From NCBI GenBank assembly GCA_009783695.1, contig WRCY01000005.1, positions 1-64,000 on the forward strand: a stretch of 64,000 nucleotides of DNA, given 5' to 3'. Below the pieces are notes generated by a model. The model did no database searches, was not told the DNA's origin, and was given only the letters and a program-made list of their open reading frames with translations. Numbering within the stretch: position 1 is the stretch's first letter; each line of letters starts with the position of its first letter. Origin of the DNA: Oscillospiraceae bacterium. GTDB lineage: Bacteria; Bacillota; Clostridia; Oscillospirales; Ruminococcaceae. Made by a program: the position numbers and the translations under genes. Positions 33,719 through 41,554 of the stretch are shown here, piece after piece.

Positions 33719-34498
33719 TTGAATATTACCATTATTATTGGTTGGATAGGCTCGTTTGCGGCGATTGTTGTATCCATACTGATTGCCGGCGAGCTCATCT
33801 GGTTCGCAGATGCCGCTTCCGTATTCATAGTTGTGGTGGGTTCGATTTTTGCGATGCTTGCGACGATTTCACCCTCACAGCTGAAAAGCGTAGGGAAATA
33901 CTTCAAGTTCGCGATATTCCCGCCGAAATTCGACCCTGCGCTGTACATAAAAGAACTCGTGGAATACGCGACAATCGCAAGAAGCAAGGGGCTGCTCGCA
34001 CTTGAGGAAAGTGCAAACAACGCCAAAGACCCGTTCATGAAGCAGGCACTCATGCTCATAGTTGACGCCAACGACCCCGACAAGGTACGCGAAATGCTCG
34101 AGAGCGCGGTTGACCACACCGCGGAACGCCACCAAAAGGGCGCGGACTTCTTTGCTAAGGGCGTTACTTTCGGGCCCGCGTTCGGTATGATGGGTACGGT
34201 TGTAGGGCTTGTATCAATGCTTCAGGTAATGGGCGAGGACCCGGGAGCAATGGGAACCAAGATGGCGACCGCGGTTATCACCACGCTGTACGGCTCGGTA
34301 ATGTCGAACGTAGTCTGTGCGCCGCTCGAAAGCGCGCTCCGCAGCGCCCACGGTAACGAGGAGCTTTGCATGAATATAATAATAGAGGGCGTAATGGCGA
34401 TTGCAAGCGGCAGTAACCCGCGTTTTATCCAGGAAAAATTAGAATTCATGCTTCCGCGGACAGGAAGGGGCGGTGCCGATAAAGGAAAAGACAAGTAA
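33719..34498 (+). CDS. motA: Flagellar motor stator protein MotA
   Basis: 259 residues with four membrane helices. ATISPSQLKSVGKYF and KGVTFGPAFGMMGTVVGLV are conserved MotA regions; the cytoplasmic loop carries the charges that meet FliG. Starts with TTG at 33719 after GGAGG. Confidence 0.96.
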   Translation: MNITIIIGWIGSFAAIVVSILIAGELIWFADAASVFIVVVGSIFAMLATISPSQLKSVGKYFKFAIFPPKFDPALYIKELVEYATIARSKGLLALEESANNAKDPFMKQALMLIVDANDPDKVREMLESAVDHTAERHQKGADFFAKGVTFGPAFGMMGTVVGLVSMLQVMGEDPGAMGTKMATAVITTLYGSVMSNVVCAPLESALRSAHGNEELCMNIIIEGVMAIASGSNPRFIQEKLEFMLPRTGRGGADKGKDK

Positions 34499-34511
34499 TT
34501 AAAATAAATTT

Positions 34512-34809
34512 AACAAAAATTACAATTGCAATTTTTGTTGCAATATGTTATAATAAAAATGCCATTGCAAGCGTTTACGCTTGCCGCCCGCATACGGGCG
34601 GGTTTCGGCATTGCCGAAACAGCATTTTTATTTCAGCAATGATTCGGCGCAGATGCGCCGCAGGCGGTTTTACCGCCGCAATCGCCGCGGGCGATTGGAA
34701 TCATGTTATAATAACCTCACCCGTTATCGAAAATAAATTTTCGAACGGGTACCCGAGAACATTGAAACATAATCTGCGATTATGTTATAATGAAAGCAAC
34801 CTTGCTTTC
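34512..34809. repeat. Cloverleaf-like palindrome array between motA and motB
   Basis: The 340-base gap holds no gene but a near continuous series of perfect palindromes. Unit 1 (34552-34632) has outer stem AATAAAAATGC/GCATTTTTATT enclosing three hairpins (34567-34584, 34586-34599, 34603-34619). Unit 2 (34639-34704) has outer stem ATGATTC/GAATCAT enclosing three hairpins (34646-34659, 34663-34677, 34681-34695). Single hairpins lie at 34512-34539, 34720-34749, 34766-34786 and 34792-34809. All stems are different in sequence. TGTTATAAT occurs three times (from 34547, 34704 and 34783). Confidence 0.92.
34526..34554 (+). promoter_or_regulatory. Possible sigma-A promoter in motA-motB gap
   Basis: TTGCAA (34526-34531), 17 bases, TATAAT (34549-34554) with an extended -10 TG. 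It would start transcription just before the palindrome array and motB. Confidence 0.55.
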
Positions 34810-34838
34810 ATTGGTATATTTATTGAAAGGGGGAAGCC

Positions 34839-35936
34839 ATGGCAAAGAAAAAGAAAGGCCCGATTATTAAAAAAGGTCTTGACGACTGGATGGCGACGTA
34901 TGCGGACATGGTTACGCTGCTGTTCTGCTTTTTCGTAATGCTTTATTCGGCTTCCAACCAGGAAGAGGCGAGGTTTCAGTACATACTGCAGTCATTCAAC
35001 ACCACGGGCAGATATGTAAATATTATAGTCGGCAGACCGCCCGAGCCGCCGCTCGACCCGAGCGGAGATATCGCGAACTCCGACATTCCTCCGCAGGAAC
35101 CGGGCGATGAAGACGGCAACCCCCCGGGCAGAACAAACCAGCCCAGCGCCTTTGACGCGCTTTATAATCAGCTTGCCGATATAATAGACGAAGAGGGCCT
35201 GACGGGTGTTCAGATTTACTCAAGACCGGGGCTTATCCGCGTTGTTCTCGACGGCGACGTCGTGTTTGACGGGGACAGCTACGCGCTGAACAGCGCGGGC
35301 AGGCACGTGCTCGACGTGATTACGCCGTCCATAAGAATCGTGCAGGAATGGATACGCTCCGTGCAGGTTCAGGGACATACCGCCGACATAGGCATTGCGG
35401 GCGTGGGCATGGACGACTGGGATTTGTCCGCGATGAGAGCGTCAACGGTGGTAAAGCACCTTGACCGCGTGAACCAAATGGTAACGAGCGAGAAGTTCAT
35501 AGTCGAGGGCTTCGCGCAGTATTCGCCTACGGCGGACAACAGCACGGCCGCAGGACGCGCCAGCAACCGCCGCGTTGAAATTATAATTAACCGTAACGAC
35601 CTTACCGAAGAGGAAAACCGCTTCGTTGATGATATAACGAGATATGACTTTAACAGCCCCCTGTTTGACGTGGACGCCGTGGGAGAAGTCATGGAGCCCG
35701 CAGGAACGCCTATAGAAACCGTAGTCGCGGGAATTTTGGGCGACCTTACCGAAAGGTACGGGAACAGAGGCGACGTGCCGCAGGCAGGACATGGAGGAAT
35801 GGCGGTAGGGCCTGCGCCCGGCGGCTTCACAACCGTGAGGGATACAGACTTCGCCTCTCCGTATGACACAAGCACTAACGGAAATGGTAACGGCGACGAA
35901 ACAATTGACAATGAAGAATTGACAATTGACGATTAA
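34839..35936 (+). CDS. motB: Flagellar motor stator protein MotB
   Basis: 365 residues. Single helix near 20-40 with the essential ion-binding aspartate at 23 (MATYADMVTLLFCFFVML), periplasmic linker rich in Pro/Asp, and an OmpA-like peptidoglycan-binding domain (VQVQGHTADIG; ASNRRVEIIINRND). The C-terminus past about residue 290 is extended, and its last residues (ETIDNEELTIDD) are read from a heptamer repeat. Good ribosome site GAAAGGGGGAAG. Confidence 0.95.
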   Translation: MAKKKKGPIIKKGLDDWMATYADMVTLLFCFFVMLYSASNQEEARFQYILQSFNTTGRYVNIIVGRPPEPPLDPSGDIANSDIPPQEPGDEDGNPPGRTNQPSAFDALYNQLADIIDEEGLTGVQIYSRPGLIRVVLDGDVVFDGDSYALNSAGRHVLDVITPSIRIVQEWIRSVQVQGHTADIGIAGVGMDDWDLSAMRASTVVKHLDRVNQMVTSEKFIVEGFAQYSPTADNSTAAGRASNRRVEIIINRNDLTEEENRFVDDITRYDFNSPLFDVDAVGEVMEPAGTPIETVVAGILGDLTERYGNRGDVPQAGHGGMAVGPAPGGFTTVRDTDFASPYDTSTNGNGNGDETIDNEELTIDD

Positions 35937-36010
35937 CAGTCATTATAAGAAGATTTCAATTTATTAATTATATTTTAATTGTCAATTGTACATTGTCAAT
36001 TGTCAATTGT
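35899..36010. repeat. Heptamer repeat element
   Basis: ACAATTGACAATGAAGAATT in the motB 3' end, A/T-rich middle, and AATTGTCAATTGTACATTGT plus TCAATTGTCAATTGT on the right. Arms are complementary. Confidence 0.85.
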
Positions 36011-36027
36011 GAAAGTTGGTGTTTAGT

Positions 36028-37026
36028 TTGGCGGACGTATTAACACAAGAACAAATAGACGCCATGCTAAGCAACGCGAGCGCAGGGGAGCCTATAGTCG
36101 CGGAGGTCGAAAAGGCGCCCGAGGTCAAGGAGTATGACTTCCGTTCGCCCAAGAAGTTCACGAAAGAGCGCATAAAAACTTTAGACAGCATTTTTGATAA
36201 CTACTCAAGATTACTTTCTTCCTATTTAACAGGACTATTACGTCTTTACTGCAAGGTCTCGCTCGTGTCTGTGGAGGAGCAGAAATATTTCGAGTTCAAC
36301 AACGCGTTGCCCGACTACGTCATGATGGGAATGGCGGAGCTCAAAATCCAGGACGACGAGGTCGAGGACCTGAACTTAATCGTGCAGTTATCGAACACTT
36401 TGACATATATCATGATAGACAGGCTGCTAGGCGGCAAGGGGGAGCATCTGGACACCGGCGAACGCGAGTTCACCGAAATAGAAGTGTCCATCATGGAAAA
36501 CCTAATCCGGAATTTCCTCGGGCTCATGAAAGAGCCGTGGGCGAGTTACGTGGAGCTGGAGCCCGTGCTTGAAAATATGGAAACCAACGCGAGGGTCATT
36601 TCAGCGATGGGGCACGACGACACCATGATAATCGTCATGCTGGAAATAATGGTTATTGAAACCAAGGCGCTGATAACCATATGTATGCCCGCCATCGGTC
36701 TTGAGGGAATCATGCAGAAGTATACCACGCGGCAAACGCGCACGGGTCGTAAAATCGACGCGAGCAGAGAAAAAGAGCGCAAAACAAACATACTTGACGG
36801 CGTTACCCATACCGCGCTCGACATAAAAGCCGTGCTCGGAGAGGTTGACCTTGACATGCTGGACGTACTTCGATTACAGCAGGGGGACATCATACCGCTC
36901 GGAAAGAACATAGACAGCAACATTGTCCTCAATGTCGGAGGCAAGAAGTGGTTCGACGGTAAGATGGGCGTATTTAATAACAAAAAGGCAGTAAAAATAG
37001 AAAACATCTTCAGCATGGAAATATGA
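36028..37026 (+). CDS. fliM: Flagellar motor switch protein FliM
   Basis: 332 residues. N-terminal CheY-P-binding peptide VLTQEQIDAMLS at 4-15, the GGxxG region of the middle domain (here DRLLGGKGEHLDTGEREFTEIE), and a C-terminal SpoA domain. I chose the TTG at 36028 because FliM proteins begin at this conserved peptide; the TTG at 36016 would add four residues. Confidence 0.95.
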   Translation: MADVLTQEQIDAMLSNASAGEPIVAEVEKAPEVKEYDFRSPKKFTKERIKTLDSIFDNYSRLLSSYLTGLLRLYCKVSLVSVEEQKYFEFNNALPDYVMMGMAELKIQDDEVEDLNLIVQLSNTLTYIMIDRLLGGKGEHLDTGEREFTEIEVSIMENLIRNFLGLMKEPWASYVELEPVLENMETNARVISAMGHDDTMIIVMLEIMVIETKALITICMPAIGLEGIMQKYTTRQTRTGRKIDASREKERKTNILDGVTHTALDIKAVLGEVDLDMLDVLRLQQGDIIPLGKNIDSNIVLNVGGKKWFDGKMGVFNNKKAVKIENIFSMEI

Positions 37027-37069
37027 CTGACAATTGACAATCAGCTGAAGAGAAAGGATAACGCATAAT

Positions 37070-38242
37070 ATGGCTGTAATTGAATTTACGGATTTGCAAA
37101 AAGATGCAATAGCGGAAGTCATGAACATAAGCATGGGCAACGCCGCGACAGCCGCATCCGAATTGCTGAACGCCAAGGTATGGATTACCACGCCCCGCGT
37201 ATCCGTGCAAAAGGCCGCAGAGCTCCGCAAAGAATCCCTCGAGCCTGCAATCTGCGTAAAAATCGTCTACATCAAAGGCATTTCCGGCACCAACATGATG
37301 ATTCTGAGGCAGGACGACGTACAGCTTATCCTAAACCAGCTCATGGGTCAGCCGCTGGAGGTAACGCCCGACTTCGAGTTTGACGAGCTGAACATCAGCG
37401 CAGTCAGCGAGGTTATGAACCAGATGATGGGCTCCTCCGCAACCGCATTGTCGAATTTTCTCGGTATGCACGTGGATATTTCGGTACCCACGCCGTATAT
37501 AATGAATGAAATCAAGTTATCAGAGGTTCATGATTACGATACGGACGAAGAAGTTATAGCAATCACCTTTGACATCACTATAGAGGGCGTAATAAAATCA
37601 GAGTTTGTTTCGGTCATGAGCGCAGATTTGGCGCAGATTATCTGTGAAAAGATGATGAATCCCGAACCGGAACCCGAGCCCGAGCCGGCACCCGCTCCGG
37701 CGCCTGCTCCGGCGGCACCTGCTCCCGCTGCTGCGCCCGCGGCAGCACAACCTGTGCAGCAGCCGATGATGCAGCAGCAAATGCAGCCGCAATATGCCAT
37801 GCCGCAAGCGGCTGGCGCAATGCCTATGCAGATGCCGATGGGAAGTCCGCCCGGTTACGGCTATCCGCCGCCGGCTTACGGTTACGGAGGATATCCTATG
37901 GCAGGACCTCCCATTAACATACAAAACGCTCAGCTTCACCAGTTTGAAGCACCGCAGTTCAGCGTGGCGGGAGACCAGGGCGACAATTTGCAGCTTCTCA
38001 TGGGCGTGCCGCTGCAGATTTCCGTGGAAATAGGCACGGCAAAACGCAAGGTCAAGGAAATACTCGACTTCACTCAGGGCACAATCATCGAACTTGAAAG
38101 GCAGGCGGGCGCGCCCGTAGACGTAGTTGTCAACGGCAATCTGATAGCAAGAGGGGACGTTGTGGTTATAGACGACAACTTCGCGGTCAGAATCACTGAA
38201 ATCCTGAAGTCTAAGTTTATGGACTCGCTCGGAAAAGAATAA
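37070..38242 (+). CDS. fliY: Flagellar switch protein / CheY-P phosphatase FliY
   Basis: 390 residues. N-terminal CheC-like domain with the two phosphatase-type motifs (EVMNISMGNAATAASE near 16-31 and EVMNQMMGSSATALSN near 116-131), a low-complexity Pro/Ala/Gln/Met linker (about 200-290), and a C-terminal FliN-type SpoA domain (LLMGVPLQISVEIGTAKRKV). It replaces FliN and also removes phosphate from CheY-P at the switch. Ribosome site GAGAAAGGA. Confidence 0.96.
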   Translation: MAVIEFTDLQKDAIAEVMNISMGNAATAASELLNAKVWITTPRVSVQKAAELRKESLEPAICVKIVYIKGISGTNMMILRQDDVQLILNQLMGQPLEVTPDFEFDELNISAVSEVMNQMMGSSATALSNFLGMHVDISVPTPYIMNEIKLSEVHDYDTDEEVIAITFDITIEGVIKSEFVSVMSADLAQIICEKMMNPEPEPEPEPAPAPAPAPAAPAPAAAPAAAQPVQQPMMQQQMQPQYAMPQAAGAMPMQMPMGSPPGYGYPPPAYGYGGYPMAGPPINIQNAQLHQFEAPQFSVAGDQGDNLQLLMGVPLQISVEIGTAKRKVKEILDFTQGTIIELERQAGAPVDVVVNGNLIARGDVVVIDDNFAVRITEILKSKFMDSLGKE

Positions 38243-38328
38243 GAATGTAAAATAAAATTATACAAAAAATAAATTTACACAAACATAATTTTCAATAATC
38301 AGCAATAATTATTAAAGTTATTTAAAAA

Positions 38329-38352
38329 ATGGATTCATTAGGTAAGGAGTAA
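38329..38352 (+). other. Seven-codon frame echoing the FliY C-terminus
   Basis: ATGGATTCATTAGGTAAGGA followed by GTAA encodes MDSLGKE and stop, identical in protein to the last seven residues of FliY, yet every codon that can vary differs at the third position. It contains the cheY ribosome site AAGGAG. No homology continues upstream. Confidence 0.7.
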
Positions 38353-38359
38353 TTCACAC

Positions 38360-38722
38360 ATGGACAAGAAAATTCTACTTGTAGACGACGCGGCTTTTAT
38401 GAGAATGCTCATAAAGGACACACTGACAAAGAATGGCTACACTTCTATTCTTGAAGCGGCTGACGGCGAAATCGCCGTGCAGGTCTATGAGGCGGAAAAG
38501 CCCGACCTCGTAGTCATGGACATCACCATGCCCAACAAAACCGGAATCGAGGCGCTCGCCGAAATCAAAGGCAAACACCCCGAGGCGAAGGTTATTATGT
38601 GCTCGGCGATGGGGCAGGAGGCAATGGTTGTCGAGGCTATAAAGCTCGGCGCGCTTGACTTTATCGTGAAGCCTTTCAAGCCGGACAGAATCCTGCAGAC
38701 TGTTTCTAAAATCCTCGGGTAA
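38360..38722 (+). CDS. cheY: Chemotaxis response regulator CheY
   Basis: 120 residues, single receiver domain. Acid pocket DDAAFMR near 8-14, phosphorylation site in VVMDITMPNKTG (Asp about 54), switch Ser/Thr in MCSAMG and Lys in VKPFKP. It carries the signal from CheA (not in the window) to FliM and FliY. Confidence 0.96.
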   Translation: MDKKILLVDDAAFMRMLIKDTLTKNGYTSILEAADGEIAVQVYEAEKPDLVVMDITMPNKTGIEALAEIKGKHPEAKVIMCSAMGQEAMVVEAIKLGALDFIVKPFKPDRILQTVSKILG

Positions 38723-38830
38723 AACAATTAATAATGAATAAGTAATAAGGAATAATTACATATAATTGTAAACGCTGCGAAGCGGCGCCGCAGTTATTAA
38801 TTATTTCACTGTTAATTATTCATTGTTGGA
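38723..38830. repeat. Palindromic heptamer element with GCGAAGC hairpin
   Basis: AATAATG/AATAAGT/AATAAGG heptamers, centre GCTGCGAAGCGGC and right arm TTATTAATTATTTCACTGTT between cheY and fliO. Confidence 0.85.
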
Positions 38831-38842
38831 CGGGGAGATTTT

Positions 38843-39235
38843 ATGGAATGGATAAGGCTCATACTTTCCCTCACAGGCATAATAGGGCTCATCTTCTTTA
38901 TGTTCTGGATGCTGCGGAAAGTAGGAAAAATGCAGGCAGTTGCAAGCGGCAACAAGCTGCGAATCATTGACAGGGCGAACACGGGCAGAGATTCTTCGCT
39001 GCTTGTCGTCAGCGTGAGCGGGAGGCTTATGCTGATGGGCGTAAGCGCGGGAAGAATCGAAAAGCTGTGCGATTTAGATATTCATGAGGAGGAGTATTTC
39101 GGTCCGGCCGGCGAAAATGCGGACAAGCCGCCTGGCATTAAGTTTTCCGATATATTAACCAACTTCATAAATCCTAATAAAAAGACGGAAAGAAAACCCG
39201 AGGGGGAGGAAAACACCGTTGAACCGGATAATTAA
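38843..39235 (+). CDS. fliO: Flagellar export protein FliO
   Basis: 130 residues. One N-terminal membrane helix (about 5-25) and a short cytoplasmic domain with LRIIDRANTGRDSSLLVVSV, as in FliO, a scaffold for FliP assembly. The end overlaps fliP by 17 bases. Ribosome site GGGGAGA. Confidence 0.88.
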   Translation: MEWIRLILSLTGIIGLIFFMFWMLRKVGKMQAVASGNKLRIIDRANTGRDSSLLVVSVSGRLMLMGVSAGRIEKLCDLDIHEEEYFGPAGENADKPPGIKFSDILTNFINPNKKTERKPEGEENTVEPDN

Positions 39236-40163
39236 GCATGTAAAGAAAGAGAGGATTCTCTTTATCCGTTTTATCGCGTCTCTTACCTTGACAGCGGCGT
39301 TATTTTCCGTCGTTTTCAGTTTAAACGCAATAGCGGCGGACACTGAGCCTTTCGTACCCGCGCCGGAAGTTAATATAAACACCTCTCCCGAAGCTGTGGA
39401 CGCGGCGAACCCGGGCGCCGCTCTCGCCCCAGAAACCAGCGCCCTCTACGACCTCATAGGCGTAGACGCTTCGCAGCCTCTTGAGATACTATTATTAATA
39501 ACCATCATTTCAATCGCACCGTCAATACTTCTGATGATGACGTGCTTTACGCGGATTGTCATCGTCATGAGCTTTCTGCGCAACGCTATGCAGACGCAGC
39601 AGACCCCGCCCAACCAGGTTGTTATTTCTCTCGCGCTGTTTCTTACGATGTTTCTGATGTGGCCCGTATTTGTGCAAATCAATCAAGTCGCCTATCAGCC
39701 TTATGCCGACGGTGAAATCACCACATGGGAGGCTGTAGAGCGGGCGGGCGGGCCTTTAAAGGTCTTTATGCTGCGGCAGACATCAAGAAGCACGATGGCT
39801 TTTTTCCTTAATCTGGCGGACGCAACCATATATACGTCCGATACTTTCGGTACGGATATTCAGATTGAGATAGACGTTAACACCACCGAGGAAGACCTTG
39901 ACGCGTTTTATGAGCAGATTGGGTTCGAGGTTGCGATTCCCGCGTTTATGATAAGCGAATTGTCAAGAGCGTTTCAGATGGGCTTCATGCTTTTTGTGCC
40001 GTTTTTGATTATTGATATAGTTGTGGCGAGCACGCTGATGTCTATGGGTATGATGATGCTCCCGCCGGCGATGATTTCAATGCCGTTTAAGCTTATGCTG
40101 TTCGTGCTTGTCGACGGCTGGCAGATGTTAGTGGGCAGTATCGCGGCTTCGTTTAATCTCTGA
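39219..40163 (+). CDS. fliP: Flagellar export gate protein FliP
   Basis: 314 residues. Signal-peptide-like N-terminus, an extra acidic segment, then the conserved FliP core (LLMMTCFTRIVIVMSFLRNA; TPPNQVVISLALFLTMFLM) and C-terminal FQMGFMLFVPFLIIDIVVAS. Start TTG at 39219 after GGGGGAGG inside fliO. Confidence 0.96.
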   Translation: MNRIIKHVKKERILFIRFIASLTLTAALFSVVFSLNAIAADTEPFVPAPEVNINTSPEAVDAANPGAALAPETSALYDLIGVDASQPLEILLLITIISIAPSILLMMTCFTRIVIVMSFLRNAMQTQQTPPNQVVISLALFLTMFLMWPVFVQINQVAYQPYADGEITTWEAVERAGGPLKVFMLRQTSRSTMAFFLNLADATIYTSDTFGTDIQIEIDVNTTEEDLDAFYEQIGFEVAIPAFMISELSRAFQMGFMLFVPFLIIDIVVASTLMSMGMMMLPPAMISMPFKLMLFVLVDGWQMLVGSIAASFNL

Positions 40164-40169
40164 CGGGAT

Positions 40170-40307
40170 TAAACAGTGTACAATAAACAATGAACAATGT
40201 ACAATGAACAATGTACAATTAAAGAGCCGCCTGCAGCGGCGGATTAAAAATCGTTCGCGAAGCGAACACAACAATTGTACATTGTCAATTGTCAATTGTT
40301 AATTGAG
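40170..40307. repeat. Palindromic heptamer element with two mini-hairpins
   Basis: Outer stem ACAATGTACAATT / AATTGTACATTGT (13 bp) encloses GCCGC-CTGCA-GCGGC and GTTCGC-GAA-GCGAAC hairpins, flanked by more heptamers. It fills the fliP-fliQ gap; a near copy lies at 40588-40712. Confidence 0.92.
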
Positions 40308-40313
40308 GTAGTT

Positions 40314-40586
40314 ATGACCCCTGAACTTGTAATGGACATATTCACGAGGGCAATCGGCATTGCGTTTTCGCTGGCGCTGCCGATGCTGTTGCTTGCTATG
40401 CTTATCGGGCTTACTGTCGCTGTTTTGCAGGCGGCGACGCAGGTTCAGGAGCAGACGCTGACCTTTGTGCCCAAAGCCGTTGCGATTACGCTCGCGCTGC
40501 TCGCAGTCGGGCCGTGGATGACCAACCAGATTATAGAATTCATGGAGTTTATTTTCGATACGATGTCACAAACAGGACTAAGATAA
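40314..40586 (+). CDS. fliQ: Flagellar export gate protein FliQ
   Basis: 90 residues, two membrane helices, canonical FliQ (MTPELVMDIFTRAIGIAF; VLQAATQVQEQTLTFVPK). The start is the ATG at 40314 with GAGGTAG; the longer in-frame start at 40275 lies in the repeat. Confidence 0.96.
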   Translation: MTPELVMDIFTRAIGIAFSLALPMLLLAMLIGLTVAVLQAATQVQEQTLTFVPKAVAITLALLAVGPWMTNQIIEFMEFIFDTMSQTGLR

Positions 40587-40587
40587 G

Positions 40588-40712
40588 GAATAGTGTACAA
40601 TGTACAATGAACAATGTACAATTAAAGAGCCGCCTGCGGCGGCGGATTAAAAAATCGTTCGTGAAGCGAACACAATAATTGTTAATTGTTAATTGTTAAT
40701 TGTTAATTGGTA
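40588..40712. repeat. Palindromic heptamer element, near copy of 40170-40307
   Basis: Same plan as the preceding element, including AAAGAGCCGCCTGCGGCGGC and the hairpin GTTCGTGAAGCGAAC. Two near copies flank fliQ. It runs to three bases before the fliR ATG and leaves fliR without a clear ribosome site. Confidence 0.92.
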
Positions 40713-40714
40713 TT

Positions 40715-41503
40715 ATGGAGCAGTTATGGAATCTTATTGTTTATAACTTTATAGGCTGCCTGCTTGTTTTCGCCCGCGTCACCGGTATTTTTACGTTTAA
40801 CCCCATCTTCGGGCGGCAGAATGTGCCTATGAGAGTACGCGTGGCAATGTCGATGGCGTTTGCGGTATGTATGCTTGCAGTCACCGGCGGCTCAACCGGC
40901 TTCATTCCGCAAAGTGTTCCGCACTTCGTTCTTGTTTTGCTTCTGGAAATGTTCTTCGGGCTTGTTTTCGGTTTTCTGACCAATATGTTTCTGACGGCGT
41001 TAATCCTTGCGGGCGAGGCTACCGACAGGCAGATAGGCATGATGATGGCGAACGTCATGGACCCCGGCACCGGCATACAGATGCCCGTCTTCGCCACGCT
41101 TTACTACTACTGGTTCATACTTTACTTTTTCCTTACGAACGGACACCTTGAGTATATACGGCTGTTCGCGATTTCTTACGACCTGGTTCCTATGGGCTTT
41201 GAGTTTACCTGGAACACAATCGCCGTAACGCATAACCTTGTCATGTTCTTCGGCACGATTTTCACGCTCGCGATGAAGCTTGCGATACCCGTGATTTCAG
41301 CGGGGCTGACCGTGGAGGTCTGCGTGGGCGTTATTATGAAGGCCGTCCCGACGATACAGGTGTTTGTGGTTAACATACAGCTTAAAATTCTTTTCGGGCT
41401 TTTCGTTATTTTGTCGCTTGCGCGCCCGATTTCAAACTTTATAGACGCGCTTCTGGGCATAATGTGGGACAACATGGACGTGATTCTTCGCGACTTTATA
41501 TAA
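40715..41503 (+). CDS. fliR: Flagellar export gate protein FliR
   Basis: 262 residues, about six membrane helices; FARVTGIFTFNPIFGRQNVP and the conserved C-terminal half match FliR. The ATG at 40715 follows the heptamer repeat directly (TTAATTGGTATT), so the usual purine-rich ribosome site is missing, unlike fliQ and flhB. Confidence 0.95.
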   Translation: MEQLWNLIVYNFIGCLLVFARVTGIFTFNPIFGRQNVPMRVRVAMSMAFAVCMLAVTGGSTGFIPQSVPHFVLVLLLEMFFGLVFGFLTNMFLTALILAGEATDRQIGMMMANVMDPGTGIQMPVFATLYYYWFILYFFLTNGHLEYIRLFAISYDLVPMGFEFTWNTIAVTHNLVMFFGTIFTLAMKLAIPVISAGLTVEVCVGVIMKAVPTIQVFVVNIQLKILFGLFVILSLARPISNFIDALLGIMWDNMDVILRDFI

Positions 41504-41540
41504 TTGTCAATTGTCAATTGTTAATTGTCAATTGTCCGTC
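41500..41540. repeat. Heptamer repeat element
   Basis: AATTGTCAATTGTCAATTGT and further heptamers between fliR and flhB. Confidence 0.85.
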
Positions 41541-41554
41541 AGGGGTTGATTTAA

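Noticed and set aside
34552..34704. Cloverleaf-like units as tRNA genes
   Set aside because: No conserved T-loop, D-loop or anticodon-loop bases, arms too uniform, and outer stems with A/T runs not like acceptor stems.
35176..35190. GCCGATAT inside motB as a sigma-D promoter -10
   Set aside because: No TAAA at the right distance and it lies within a coding region.
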